Shown: positions 23,958 to 32,224 of the stretch, one piece after another
Layout of the letters: each line of letters begins with the position of its first letter
Numbering within the stretch: the first letter of the stretch is position 1
From: Hyphomicrobiales bacterium
Lineage (GTDB): Bacteria; Pseudomonadota; Alphaproteobacteria; Rhizobiales; Beijerinckiaceae
Assembly: GCA_947455995.1 (NCBI GenBank)
Contig: CANGQA010000025.1
Span: forward strand, 1 to 32,308
DNA length: 32,308 bases
Reading direction: 5' to 3'
The notes under the pieces: generated by a model
Databases searched by the model: none
What the model was told of the DNA's origin: nothing
What the model saw: only the letters and a program-made list of their open reading frames with translations
Program-made: the position numbers and the translations under genes

Positions 23958-24863
23958 TCAGGCACCTGCCTGGTCTGGTTTACTGGCTTTAATTTCCAGC
24001 CAGCAGATCGCGATCCCTGCAAGCGAGATAATGGCACTGCCAACAATGGTCAGCAAATCGGGAAGATTGTTGAACACCATATAGCCGTAAAACACAGCAA
24101 AAATGATTTGCAGATAATGAAACGGAGCAATCACGCTGGCCTTGGTGATGCGCAAGGCGCGTGCAACAGCATAGTGGCCACACCCGCCAATCACGCCTAA
24201 CGAGCCCATCAGCGCCATATCGGTCAGGCTTTCCGGCGTTTTCCATGAAAACGGCACGATCGCACTCATGACCAGCGATCCAATAATACCACTATAGATA
24301 ACTGTTGTTTCCGGTCTGTCGAAACGCGACAATTTGCGGGTCATAATCTGATAGAGAGCATAGAGCAGCGCACTCACGACCACCAGTAAAGAGCCGACAT
24401 GGAACACGTCTGTGCCCGGCCTGATCACCAGCACAGCGCCCATAAACCCGCAAATCACGCAAAGCACCCGAAACAGGCTGGTTTTTTCACCAAGCATCGG
24501 TATCGCCAAAACGGTCACCATCAACGGCCCGACAAAGGTAATGGCCGTTGCCTCTGCCAAAGGAATGATTATGACCGACTGGAAAAACAGATATGTCGAC
24601 AGGAACAGCATCGCAGACGCCAGCAGTTGGTATTTCAATCTCTTGCTGCGCAAAATATCCAGACCGTATTGCGGAACAAAGAGAAAACTCACAAATACAA
24701 GATGCGACACAATCCGGATCCAGATGACCTGCTCCATCGGATAGAGAGTGCCTAGGTATTTGGCTGTCCCGTTCATAAATGGAAACAGAACGGCGGCCGT
24801 GCACATCAACAAGATCCCGCGCAAAGCAGGATTGGCTTTCAAGCCTACAAGAAGAGCATGCAC
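23958..24863 (-). CDS. EamA/DMT-family transporter
   Basis: A 301-residue inner-membrane protein with about ten hydrophobic helices in two EamA repeats. The first begins ALRGILLMCTAAVLFPFMNG, the second near GSLLVVVSALLYALYQIMTRK; the C-terminus has HYLQIIFAVFYGYMVFNNLPD, typical of the RhaT/DMT drug-metabolite superfamily. Substrate unknown; relatives export amino acids or metabolites. The start is GTG at 24863 with only a weak ribosome site, so the true start could be slightly different. It stands alone, converging with the small zinc-ribbon gene. Confidence 0.88.
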   Translation of the reverse strand: MHALLVGLKANPALRGILLMCTAAVLFPFMNGTAKYLGTLYPMEQVIWIRIVSHLVFVSFLFVPQYGLDILRSKRLKYQLLASAMLFLSTYLFFQSVIIIPLAEATAITFVGPLMVTVLAIPMLGEKTSLFRVLCVICGFMGAVLVIRPGTDVFHVGSLLVVVSALLYALYQIMTRKLSRFDRPETTVIYSGIIGSLVMSAIVPFSWKTPESLTDMALMGSLGVIGGCGHYAVARALRITKASVIAPFHYLQIIFAVFYGYMVFNNLPDLLTIVGSAIISLAGIAICWLEIKASKPDQAGA

Positions 24864-25153
24864 GAGGGGTCCGATCCCTTGGTCACTAAAGCCCGATCAC
24901 GCTGCCCGTCATTCGGCTCGAACACAAGGCTGAAGCCCCCTTAAAACCGTCCGAACAGGTATGCAGTCAAGGCAGGGCGCGGACCAGAATTCAACCGACA
25001 TAATAAAAAAAGCTATAAATTGCCTTGTCTCGCAAAACCAGACAGTGGTTAACCGTCTTGCTATCAAGATATTTTTAATTTTACAACCTGTGGTATGTGC
25101 AATTATCATCGCATCACATGTTGAGAACCTGATTGATATAAAGGCATCGGCTT
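24864..25153. other. Intergenic region, AT-rich, no gene seen
   Basis: A 290-base gap between two divergent genes. The right half is AT-rich and should hold the promoters of both. I see no clear -35/-10 pair, hairpin terminator, tRNA or supported short frame. Confidence 0.5.
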
Positions 25154-25681
25154 ATGGGTAGTTATATCATCAAACCGCAACGACAACATACGTATCTATT
25201 TGTCTATGCGGACAAGCTGTCTCCGATCAAATTTTCCATGATCCAAGAACAAACCCATGCCCGTATCATGACTTTTATTGATTATCCATTTCTCCCCAAA
25301 ATACTGTATACATTATTTCCTCAACTCGCAGATCAGCCGATGGCGGTTTATTTCGTCGAGGGCATCAAAAATCCGCAGCGGATGACAGAATGCACGCCTC
25401 TGCCGCTTTTTGGAGCGCATGTCAGGTTTAGCGATTTCAATCTCGTGATGCGCGAAATTTCAAATACCATCGACAGGGTGGTCGATTCCAACAATAAAGA
25501 TGATCTCTATCTGCTTAAAAAAGATTTACGCACCTATTTAGCCGAGATCAACGCGCTGGATGTGATTTCCAATAAAATCAAATATGACGACGACAGCATG
25601 CTTCCCCATTATGCCGATATTATCAAACTTATGTATGATGATTGGCAGATCGATATTTACCGCAAATATCAGCGCAATTAA
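25154..25681 (+). CDS. Hypothetical protein, unrecognised, AT-rich
   Basis: A 175-residue soluble protein with no signal peptide that I cannot place. It opens with strands (HTYLFVYADKLSPIKFSM), has a hydrophobic centre (FIDYPFLPKILYTLFPQL, MAVYFVEGI) and a long charged helical C-terminus (NTIDRVVDSNNKDDLYLLKK...DDWQIDIYRKYQRN). Its base composition is more AT-rich than its neighbours, which may indicate recent acquisition or weak constraint. The ATG at 25154 has AAAGG nine bases ahead. It converges with the next gene across 38 bases. Confidence 0.65.
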   Translation: MGSYIIKPQRQHTYLFVYADKLSPIKFSMIQEQTHARIMTFIDYPFLPKILYTLFPQLADQPMAVYFVEGIKNPQRMTECTPLPLFGAHVRFSDFNLVMREISNTIDRVVDSNNKDDLYLLKKDLRTYLAEINALDVISNKIKYDDDSMLPHYADIIKLMYDDWQIDIYRKYQRN

Positions 25682-25719
25682 TTTTTTGCCGGTCAATCGA
25701 TTGTTTCCAAGCGGTTCGA

Positions 25720-26097
25720 TCAGGTTGCCGGCTGACAGCGATGCCATGTTTCAGGCGCTGTTGTCTCGCCATTCGCGCGGATTTTAACGCCCACCATTGT
25801 TGTTTCACCCATCAAACGCAGATGGATGCGCGTCCCATTTTCTGGATGGTCTGCCGAGGGAACAGGCCAGTCGGCGATAAAATTATGGCGGCTATACTGT
25901 CCGGTGCTGACCGTGCGCTCGACGATCAATTGCGATCCCTGAATGGTCAGCATCAGCGCTTCCCGAACGCTGCACCATGTGCCATCGATCGAGTCCGCCT
26001 TGGCGATGCCTGGCAAGACCAGCCATACACTTAAGGCAAAGCCTATCCGTTTAAAGAACCGTTTGGGTTGATGGCACCGGAAAGTGGAACTTGTCAT
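25720..26097 (-). CDS. Small exported protein of a conserved alphaproteobacterial type
   Basis: A 125-residue protein with a signal peptide (KRFFKRIGFALSVWLVLPGIAKA, cleavage likely before DS at about 35/36). The mature domain has the pattern I associate with many alphaproteobacterial hypothetical proteins: DGTWCS near the start, a GxY.RH motif (GQYSRH), an LRLMGE segment and a W.RC end (Cys42 and Cys121, perhaps disulfide-bonded). Function unknown; it is predicted periplasmic. The second of two adjacent ATGs (26097) has GGGAG six bases upstream. It is divergent from the beta-CASP nuclease gene. Confidence 0.72.
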   Translation of the reverse strand: MTSSTFRCHQPKRFFKRIGFALSVWLVLPGIAKADSIDGTWCSVREALMLTIQGSQLIVERTVSTGQYSRHNFIADWPVPSADHPENGTRIHLRLMGETTMVGVKIRANGETTAPETWHRCQPAT

Positions 26098-26272
26098 CAT
26101 GAGCTCCCGCCTGTCAAACACCCGATACAGAGATGATAAGGCATAGATTACTTGAGTTCTCGAACCGATGGCAAGCCTCCGAATGCCAGAAAGGCTAATA
26201 GGCGTTCCTTTGCCGCTATGCTAGCCTCGTGATCAATGGCGCTGCTTGTTGCAGTTATGGATCGGATAGCCC

Positions 26273-27862
26273 ATGCGTTTGCACTTTCACGGAGCTTGTC
26301 GTGCCGTCACCGGATCGTGTTTTCTGATTGAAAGCGGTGAACACAAGGTGCTCGTCGATTGCGGGATGGTTCAGGGCTCGAAAACCGAGCGCGAATTGAA
26401 CTATCGCGCTTTTCCTTTCCTGGCGGCCTCGATTGACGCAATGATTTTGACGCATGCGCATATCGACCATTCGGGTCTTGTGCCCAAACTCACCAAACAC
26501 GGCTTTAGCGGCCCCATCTATGCCACCGGCGCGACAGTGGATCTGTGTTCGATCATGCTGCCGGATTCGGGTCACATCCAGGAGATGGAAGTCCAGCAAC
26601 TCAACCGCCGCAACAGCCAGCGCGGCCGCAAGGAGGTTGAAGCGATCTACACGGTGAATGATGCTACCGCCAGCCTGACGCAATTCCGTCCGGTCGCCTA
26701 TTGCGAATGGATCCAGATCACCGATCATATCCGTGCCCGCTACTGGAATGCCGGACATTTGCTTGGATCGGCCTCGGTCGAGGTTGAGGTGACAGAGCCC
26801 TCAGCACAACCGGAAACGACCCGTCTGCTCTTTTCGGGAGATATAGGCCCCGATTACAAGCTGTTGGAGGACGAGCCGGAAGCGCCAACCGAAATCGACC
26901 ATCTGATCTGTGAATCCACCTATGGAGACACTGACCGCCTCGAAATCACTGAAGAAATCCGCCGAAAAACCCTGCTGGCTGAGATCACGGCGGCCCAGCA
27001 CCGCAAGGGGGCATTGCTGATCCCCTCTTTTGCGGTTGAACGCACGCAGGAATTGCTGGTCGATATTGTCGCATTGATCGAAACCGGTGCCCTGCCCGCC
27101 TGCCCGATTTTCATCGACTCTCCTTTGGCCTCCAAAGCCAGTGCCGTCTTCGCAAAACATGCCTCCGAATTTAAAAACGGCGCCGCGCTGATGCGCGCCA
27201 TGAACAGCCATTATGTGCGCTTCACCGAGACCTCCGAACAAAGTAAAGCCATTTCAAAAATTGGCGGCTTCCATATCATCATCTCGGCCAGCGGCATGTG
27301 CGAGGCCGGACGTATCCGCCACCATCTCAAGGACTGGCTGTGGCGGACCGATGGCACCATCCTTCTGGTTGGCTATCAGGCCAACGGGACGTTGGGGCGG
27401 ATCCTGCAAGAGGGCACACATCGGGTGCGGATGATGGGCAGTGAGATCGAGGTCAAAGCCCATATTAGCACAATGGATGTCTATTCCGGCCATGCCGATG
27501 CCCCCGAATTGCTCCGCTGGATCAAACAACGCGGCACGATCAAAGGATCCATTTTCCTCGTGCATGGCGAAGAAGCGGCTTTTACAGCCTTGGCTGATGC
27601 CCTCGCCCGCTCCATGCCGCAAGCATCGGTGGTCATTCCCAACCTGGATGATGTCTTCGATCTGGCAGACGGTCACTCGAGACTTGCCACAAGCGAAACT
27701 CCAGCCCGACTGACCCCCGAACATCTGGGGCGTATCGACTGGAACAACGATTTGTCGAAACTGGTGCTCGACCTCAACGAGGCCATCGGCAAATTGCCCG
27801 ATTCCAACTCCCGCGCCAAAATGATCCGACGCCTGCGCCGCACCTTGGAAGATGCCGGCTGA
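26273..27862 (+). CDS. Metallo-beta-lactamase-fold beta-CASP ribonuclease
   Basis: A 529-residue protein of the CPSF73/Ysh1-like family, which cleaves or trims RNA. The zinc site is complete in appearance: HAHIDH at 61-66, the histidine in NAGHLLGSASVEV, and the aspartate in LFSGDIGP. The beta-CASP segment follows with CESTYGD, IPSFAVERTQELL, DSPLASKASAVF, IIISASGMCEAGRIRHHL, GYQANGTLGRIL and the C-terminal histidine in YSGHADAPEL. Bacterial members of this branch are broadly distributed and little studied. The ATG at 26273 has a weak GGA upstream. The gap of 105 bases to the transhydrogenase gene suggests separate control. Confidence 0.92.
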   Translation: MRLHFHGACRAVTGSCFLIESGEHKVLVDCGMVQGSKTERELNYRAFPFLAASIDAMILTHAHIDHSGLVPKLTKHGFSGPIYATGATVDLCSIMLPDSGHIQEMEVQQLNRRNSQRGRKEVEAIYTVNDATASLTQFRPVAYCEWIQITDHIRARYWNAGHLLGSASVEVEVTEPSAQPETTRLLFSGDIGPDYKLLEDEPEAPTEIDHLICESTYGDTDRLEITEEIRRKTLLAEITAAQHRKGALLIPSFAVERTQELLVDIVALIETGALPACPIFIDSPLASKASAVFAKHASEFKNGAALMRAMNSHYVRFTETSEQSKAISKIGGFHIIISASGMCEAGRIRHHLKDWLWRTDGTILLVGYQANGTLGRILQEGTHRVRMMGSEIEVKAHISTMDVYSGHADAPELLRWIKQRGTIKGSIFLVHGEEAAFTALADALARSMPQASVVIPNLDDVFDLADGHSRLATSETPARLTPEHLGRIDWNNDLSKLVLDLNEAIGKLPDSNSRAKMIRRLRRTLEDAG

Positions 27863-27927
27863 TCCGCATCCTTGGGACAGCATTGACGATCTGCACGATT
27901 GACTTTTGCCAGTATGGCGGCAAAGGA

Positions 27928-27952
27928 TTGATGCAACCATTAATTGCATCAA
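27928..27952. promoter_or_regulatory. 25-bp inverted repeat just upstream of the transhydrogenase gene
   Basis: TTGATGCAA (27928-27936) and TTGCATCAA (27944-27952) form a perfect 9-bp inverted repeat with a 7-base AT-rich spacer, ending 15 bases before the ATG at 27968. The ends are FNR-type half-sites (TTGAT/ATCAA) but the spacing is 15, not 4. It overlaps the probable leader, so it may be a repressor site or an mRNA hairpin. Confidence 0.55.
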
Positions 27953-27967
27953 AGAAGTTTTGCACCC

Positions 27968-29380
27968 ATGAAATATGATCTTGTTGTCATCGGTTCTGGT
28001 CCATCGGGTCAAAGAGCAGCCATTCAGGCAGCCAAGCTCGGCAAACATGTCGCCGTGATCGAAAAGCGCCGCGTGGTTGGCGGGGTTTGCGTGAATACCG
28101 GAACGATCCCGTCCAAGACCTTCCGCGAGTCGGTGTTGCATCTTTCGGGTTTTCGCGAACGCGGTATTTACGGTAATTCCTACACGGTCCGCAACGACAT
28201 CAAGATCGAGGATTTGCTGTTTCGGGTCGAGCATGTGGTGCGCGGCGAAATCGATGTCATCCGCAACCAACTGTCCCGCAACAAGGTCCAGCTCATCGAG
28301 GCCACGGCCTGCTTTGTCGATGCCAACCATATTCGGCTCGAAGATGGGTCCGAGGAAGACCATATCATCCAGACGGACAAGGTGGTGATTGCCTGCGGCA
28401 CCAATGCGGCGCGCGATCCACACATTACCTTTGACGGCCAGCGCATCATGGTCAGCGACGATATTTTGCAGTTGCGCACCCTTCCGCGTTCGCTGATCGT
28501 AATCGGTGCGGGAGTAATCGGGGTCGAATATGCCACGATGTTTGCCGCCCTCGGTGTGCGTGTCACCATCATTGACAAAAGACCGACATTGCTGCCGTTC
28601 CTCGACCATGAAATCTCAGCCGCTCTGACCTATATCGCGCAGCAAAACCGCGTGACTATGCGGTTGGGCGAAGAAGTGGCAGGTGTGCAGCTGGTCGAGA
28701 ACGAGGGGCCCTCGGGTACCCGGACGCAGGTTGAAGTGCATTTGCGCAGCGGCAAAACACTGCATGCCGAAGCCGCCCTTTATGCGATCGGTCGGACCGG
28801 CGCGACGGGTGATCTGGCGCTGGACAAGGCAGGTGTGAAGCTCGACGAGCGCGGCAAGATCATCATCAACCAGCATTACCAGACCAGTGTTTCCAATATC
28901 TATGCGGTGGGTGATGTGATCGGTTTCCCTTCGCTGGCATCCACTTCGATGGAACAGGGCCGCGCTGCCGCGCGTCACGCTTTTGGCGTTCGCGAGGAAC
29001 ACGAGCATGAAATCGGCTTGTTTCCCTATGGGATCTACACAGTGCCGGAAATCTCGGCGATCGGTAAAAATGAGGACGAACTGACCGCTGCAGGCACGGC
29101 TTACGAGATCGGCAAGGCCAATTATCGTGAAATCGCCCGTGGCCAGATCATTGGCGACCACACCGGCCTGTTGAAGCTGATCTTCTGTCCTTCGAGCCGC
29201 AAATTGCTGGGCGTGCATATTCTGGGTGAAGGGGCGAGCGAGCTGATCCATATTGGACAGGCGGTTATGGCGCATGAAGGCACCATCGACTACCTCGCCG
29301 ATGCTGTCTTCAATTATCCGACACTGGCGGAATGTTACAAAACCGCCGCATTGGACGGCATCAACCGCTTGACCAACTAA
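27968..29380 (+). CDS. sthA: Soluble Si-specific NAD(P)+ transhydrogenase
   Basis: A 470-residue cytosolic flavoprotein that exchanges hydride between NADPH and NAD+. FAD motif GSGPSG is at 9-14. The active-site region reads [13 protein letters not shown], with Cys41 but Thr46 where disulfide reductases such as lipoamide dehydrogenase have the second cysteine. That Cys-x4-Thr pattern is diagnostic of SthA. The NAD(P) motif [17 protein letters not shown] and the FAD segment [14 protein letters not shown] follow, and the C-terminal dimerisation domain has [14 protein letters not shown]. The open frame starts at TTG 27944, but the ATG at 27968 fits the family start ([10 protein letters not shown]). 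A palindrome lies just upstream. Confidence 0.9.
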   Translation: MKYDLVVIGSGPSGQRAAIQAAKLGKHVAVIEKRRVVGGVCVNTGTIPSKTFRESVLHLSGFRERGIYGNSYTVRNDIKIEDLLFRVEHVVRGEIDVIRNQLSRNKVQLIEATACFVDANHIRLEDGSEEDHIIQTDKVVIACGTNAARDPHITFDGQRIMVSDDILQLRTLPRSLIVIGAGVIGVEYATMFAALGVRVTIIDKRPTLLPFLDHEISAALTYIAQQNRVTMRLGEEVAGVQLVENEGPSGTRTQVEVHLRSGKTLHAEAALYAIGRTGATGDLALDKAGVKLDERGKIIINQHYQTSVSNIYAVGDVIGFPSLASTSMEQGRAAARHAFGVREEHEHEIGLFPYGIYTVPEISAIGKNEDELTAAGTAYEIGKANYREIARGQIIGDHTGLLKLIFCPSSRKLLGVHILGEGASELIHIGQAVMAHEGTIDYLADAVFNYPTLAECYKTAALDGINRLTN

Positions 29381-29386
29381 CTGTGT

Positions 29387-29405
29387 CCCGTCAGCCTGTG
29401 ACGGG
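29387..29405 (+). other. Stem-loop between sthA and the YnfA-family gene
   Basis: Perfect 7-bp stem CCCGTCA / TGACGGG with a 5-base loop, six bases after the sthA stop and 18 before the next ATG. There is no T-run, so it is not a standard terminator. It may affect mRNA stability or translation of the downstream gene. Confidence 0.5.
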
Positions 29406-29423
29406 GAAACGGGTCAAGCATCA

Positions 29424-29750
29424 ATGGCAACATTCGGCATCACGGTTTTGGCAGCTTTGGCGGAAATTGCCGGCTGTTTTGCCTTTTGGGCATGGTTGCG
29501 ACTGGGGCAAAGCCCGATTGTGCTGATCCCGGGACTGGCGAGCCTGACCGCTTTTGCCTTTTTACTGACCCGCATCGACAGCGCATTTGCCGCACGCACT
29601 TATGCGGGCTATGGCGGCATTTATATCGTCGCATCGCTTTGCTGGCTTTGGGGGATAGAAGGACAAACCCCCGACCGCTGGGATGTGATCGGGGCGACCT
29701 TATGTCTGGCGGGCGCACTGGTGATCCTGTTCGGACCAAGAACACTTTAA
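29424..29750 (+). CDS. ynfA: UPF0060/YnfA-family small membrane protein
   Basis: A 108-residue protein with four hydrophobic helices. The family landmarks are [20 protein letters not shown], then [37 protein letters not shown] and the end [12 protein letters not shown]. This matches the YnfA/UPF0060 family, distantly related to small multidrug resistance transporters; its physiological substrate is not settled. It sits 43 bases after sthA and could be in the same transcript, though a stem-loop lies between. The ribosome site is weak. Confidence 0.92.
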   Translation: MATFGITVLAALAEIAGCFAFWAWLRLGQSPIVLIPGLASLTAFAFLLTRIDSAFAARTYAGYGGIYIVASLCWLWGIEGQTPDRWDVIGATLCLAGALVILFGPRTL

Positions 29751-29840
29751 AAAAACGAGCCGGACAGCAAAACAACGCGTGTCGCCTCCACGCACTCCTG
29801 CTAGAGAGGAGATCACGATTGAACATCAGCCGAGGCCGAC

Positions 29841-30659
29841 ATGTCCGATACACACTTCCCTATTCGTTCTGAAAGACTGGCCGACCGTATTGCCGTGGTG
29901 TTCGGCGCCGGCTCGGTCGGACCGGGTTGGGGCAATGGCAAGGCTTCGGCCGTGGCCTATGCACGGGCTGGGGCAAAGGTGGTGTGCATCGACGTCAACA
30001 AGTCCGCAAGCGATGAAACCGCCGCGCTGATTGCCGCCGATCACGGTGAAAGCCTGTCATTGGGTTGCGACATCACAAGCCTTGATGCCGTCACCGAAAC
30101 CATCGACACCATCATCTCCCGGTTCGGCCATATCGACATTCTGCACAACAATGTTGGCCATGCCAAAATGGGTGGCCCGCCAGATTTGTCCGAACAGGAC
30201 TGGCGGCGCGAGATGGATCTCAACATCACAGGCATGTTCTTCACCTGCAAACAGGTGATCCCTCAAATGCTGGAACGCGGCAAAGGCGTAATCACCAACA
30301 TCTCCTCGGTGGCAGCGGTCCGCTATACCGGCTATCCCTATTCGGTCTATTACGCCTCCAAAGGGGCCGTGAACCAGTTTACCGTCGGTCTGGCGCTGCA
30401 ATATGCCAAACAGGGCTTGCGGGCCAACGCCATTATGCCAGGGCTTATGGATACGCCGATGATCTACCAGCAAATCAGTACGGCCTATGGTTCAGCCGAG
30501 GATATGGTCAAAGCACGGCATGAAAGCGCCCCGATGGGACGAATGGGGACCGGCTGGGACATTGCCAATGCTGCCATCTTTCTCGCCAGTGACGAGGCCT
30601 CCTATATCACCGGCGTCTGCCTGCCGGTTGATGGCGGATTGACGATGCGTTCATCCTGA
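29841..30659 (+). CDS. Short-chain dehydrogenase/reductase (classical)
   Basis: A 272-residue SDR with an intact active site: cofactor motif GAGSVGPGWGNGKASA, a variant GxxxGxG with extra glycines; NNVG in place of NNAG; serine in NISSVAAV; YYASK as the YxxxK pair; and CLPVDGG at the C-terminus. There is no signal peptide. The substrate is not readable; close types act on secondary alcohols or ring diols. The ATG at 29841 has GAGG five to seven bases upstream. It stands between the YnfA gene and a bidirectional terminator. In contrast to the SDR at 8771-9538, all catalytic residues are present. Confidence 0.9.
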   Translation: MSDTHFPIRSERLADRIAVVFGAGSVGPGWGNGKASAVAYARAGAKVVCIDVNKSASDETAALIAADHGESLSLGCDITSLDAVTETIDTIISRFGHIDILHNNVGHAKMGGPPDLSEQDWRREMDLNITGMFFTCKQVIPQMLERGKGVITNISSVAAVRYTGYPYSVYYASKGAVNQFTVGLALQYAKQGLRANAIMPGLMDTPMIYQQISTAYGSAEDMVKARHESAPMGRMGTGWDIANAAIFLASDEASYITGVCLPVDGGLTMRSS

Positions 30660-30674
30660 ACCCGAGCCGTTCCA

Positions 30675-30712
30675 TAAAAAAAGCCCCGTTCAAAAAAACG
30701 GGGCTTCTGTTA
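30675..30712. terminator. Bidirectional terminator between SDR and potassium-channel genes
   Basis: A 10-bp perfect stem AAGCCCCGTT (30681-30690) / AACGGGGCTT (30697-30706) with a 6-base loop. The A-run at 30676-30682 provides the T-run for the minus-strand channel gene, whose stop is at 30730. On the plus strand the trailing bases are only moderately T-rich. Confidence 0.88.
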
Positions 30713-30729
30713 TTCAGTATCGACAACAA

Positions 30730-31782
30730 TCAATGCTGGTCGAGACGCTTTGACAGCTCTTGAGCATTCATCAAGGACAGCTTTTCCGCCTGATTGGCAT
30801 TGATCACACCTTCCTCAAGCAGCAGATAGACTGCCGCTTTGATGCGGTCGCCATCGGCATGGGGATGATGCGTATGGGGATGGGCTTTCTCGTGCTCGTG
30901 GCCGACAGCCTCGCCGAACAACAGCACCATCAGGGTCTTGCCGACGATATTCATCAACATGCCGAACAGGACCAAGCCGAGGAACATCGTGATACCGGCA
31001 ATAATCCGCCCGCCAACGGTAACCGGATATAAATCGCCATAACCGGTTGTGGTCAGCGTCACAATGCACCACCACATCGAAGCAGGAATGGAAGTGTAGA
31101 AGCGCTTGTCTTCGGGGATCTGATTGCCCGAGATCGGATCAGTCGGCACATATTTTTCCGAACCGGCTTCCTTGCCGTCTTTCACCAGCGCTTCATCGAT
31201 ATGGGCCTGTGCTTCTGCAACATGCTCCGCCGAATAGAGACCGCCTTCGACGTGATACATCAAAGTCGAAGAAATCATCAGGATCGAGAACAGTGCGATG
31301 AAGTAGATGCGCAGATTGGCAACAATCGGGTTGGAATGACCATCCTTGGCCGAATTGATGTCCTGCATGGCCGAGCGGGCCAGTTTCAACACACGCAACA
31401 CGCGGATGACGCGCAGGATCCGCAGGATCTTGGTCGCCTTCACGCCAGTGAAATTGAGCAGCATCAGATAGGATGGCAGGATCGAGAGCAGATCAACCAT
31501 GCCCCAGAAGCTGAAGATATAACGCACCCGGTCCTTGGATGTGAAAACATTGCCAATATAATCGAGAGTGAACAAACCAACCGAAAACCATTCAAACATC
31601 ATGAATTCATGATGATAAGCCGTTTCGAGTTCCTCAACCGATTCAAGCGCAATCGCGATACACGACAGATAAATAAAAACATTGATGATGCTGTGCCACT
31701 TGGTGAACAAATCATACGATGGATCATGAAATACACGATGGATCCAAGTTGGATGCTCGACGTTGTCTCTATAGGCTTCCAT
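30730..31782 (-). CDS. Voltage-gated potassium channel with extracellular insert and His-rich linker
   Basis: A 350-residue six-helix channel subunit. The S4 voltage sensor TKILRILRVIRVLRVLKLAR (117-136) has arginines at every third position. The pore holds the K+ selectivity filter TTGYGD at 245-250. S5 (about 155-176) is followed by a long acidic stretch (about 178-230) before the pore helix, much longer than the short turret of KvAP-type channels. After S6 comes a histidine cluster at 295-308 (GHEHEKAHPHTHHPHAD, seven His in 14 residues), then a helical tail (IKAAVYLLLEEGVINANQAEKL) that could oligomerise. The ATG at 31782 has GGGAG seven bases ahead, so I reject the longer frame from 31821. 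It appears monocistronic. Confidence 0.9.
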   Translation of the reverse strand: MEAYRDNVEHPTWIHRVFHDPSYDLFTKWHSIINVFIYLSCIAIALESVEELETAYHHEFMMFEWFSVGLFTLDYIGNVFTSKDRVRYIFSFWGMVDLLSILPSYLMLLNFTGVKATKILRILRVIRVLRVLKLARSAMQDINSAKDGHSNPIVANLRIYFIALFSILMISSTLMYHVEGGLYSAEHVAEAQAHIDEALVKDGKEAGSEKYVPTDPISGNQIPEDKRFYTSIPASMWWCIVTLTTTGYGDLYPVTVGGRIIAGITMFLGLVLFGMLMNIVGKTLMVLLFGEAVGHEHEKAHPHTHHPHADGDRIKAAVYLLLEEGVINANQAEKLSLMNAQELSKRLDQH

Positions 31783-32224
31783 TCTAACGCTCCCTAGTCT
31801 ATACTCGCACACGATAAGCAATGAGCCTTCAGATAGGACTCAATCGGCACACAAAAAAATCGGCGAATGAATTCACCGAGGCACTCAACACCGGGAGGCT
31901 CATCCACAATGGTTCGGCAAGATGCCAAACCTGTTCAAAACATCTCCAACGCTCTTGATGGGTCCTCACCTCATAGAAGGTGCCCTTTCGCGAACAGTCA
32001 CAAACGTGTTGAAAGTCCCCCGACTTTCCAATCGCCCATATGGCAAGGATATTCCCAGACCAAAGTGAGGCAATTTATGATTGTACATTAATAATATACG
32101 ATCACAGGTTGTAAAGAGGGGCGACCAAAAAACATGCCTTTTTCCTCATTCCAATCGCATCTCGATGCCTTCAAACAAAATTTGATTGTTATGATCTAGG
32201 CGTGATCAGGTTTGAAATTTGCGA
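31783..32224. other. Long intergenic region, no convincing gene
   Basis: About 440 bases upstream of the channel gene. The first part should contain the channel promoter on the minus strand. Around 32080-32100 the sequence is very AT-rich (ATTAATAATATACG). The only plus-strand frames (31867-32091 and 32134-32199) lack a well-spaced ribosome site. I see no tRNA, clear terminator or repeat. Confidence 0.5.

Noticed and set aside
24880-24930. GGCTCGAAC string reminiscent of a tRNA T-arm
   Set aside because: No flanking 5-bp T-stem, acceptor stem or anticodon arm could be folded around it.
27254-28609. A 451-codon open frame on the minus strand
   Set aside because: It lies antisense across the 3' part of the beta-CASP nuclease and the 5' part of sthA, both with unmistakable motifs. 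Its translation is low-complexity and matches no family.
29819-29872. A strong AGAGGAG followed by a TTG-started short frame overlapping the SDR start
   Set aside because: The 17-codon frame is out of phase with the SDR gene and has no conserved feature; the SDR ATG at 29841 has its own GAGG. A leader peptide is possible but unsupported.
31867-32091. A 74-codon plus-strand frame in the terminal intergenic region
   Set aside because: No ribosome site before its ATG, and its composition is unlike the surrounding genes.
32134-32199. A 21-residue plus-strand frame with AGAGGGG upstream
   Set aside because: The purine stretch is about 12 bases from the ATG, too far for a typical site, and the frame is too short to support.
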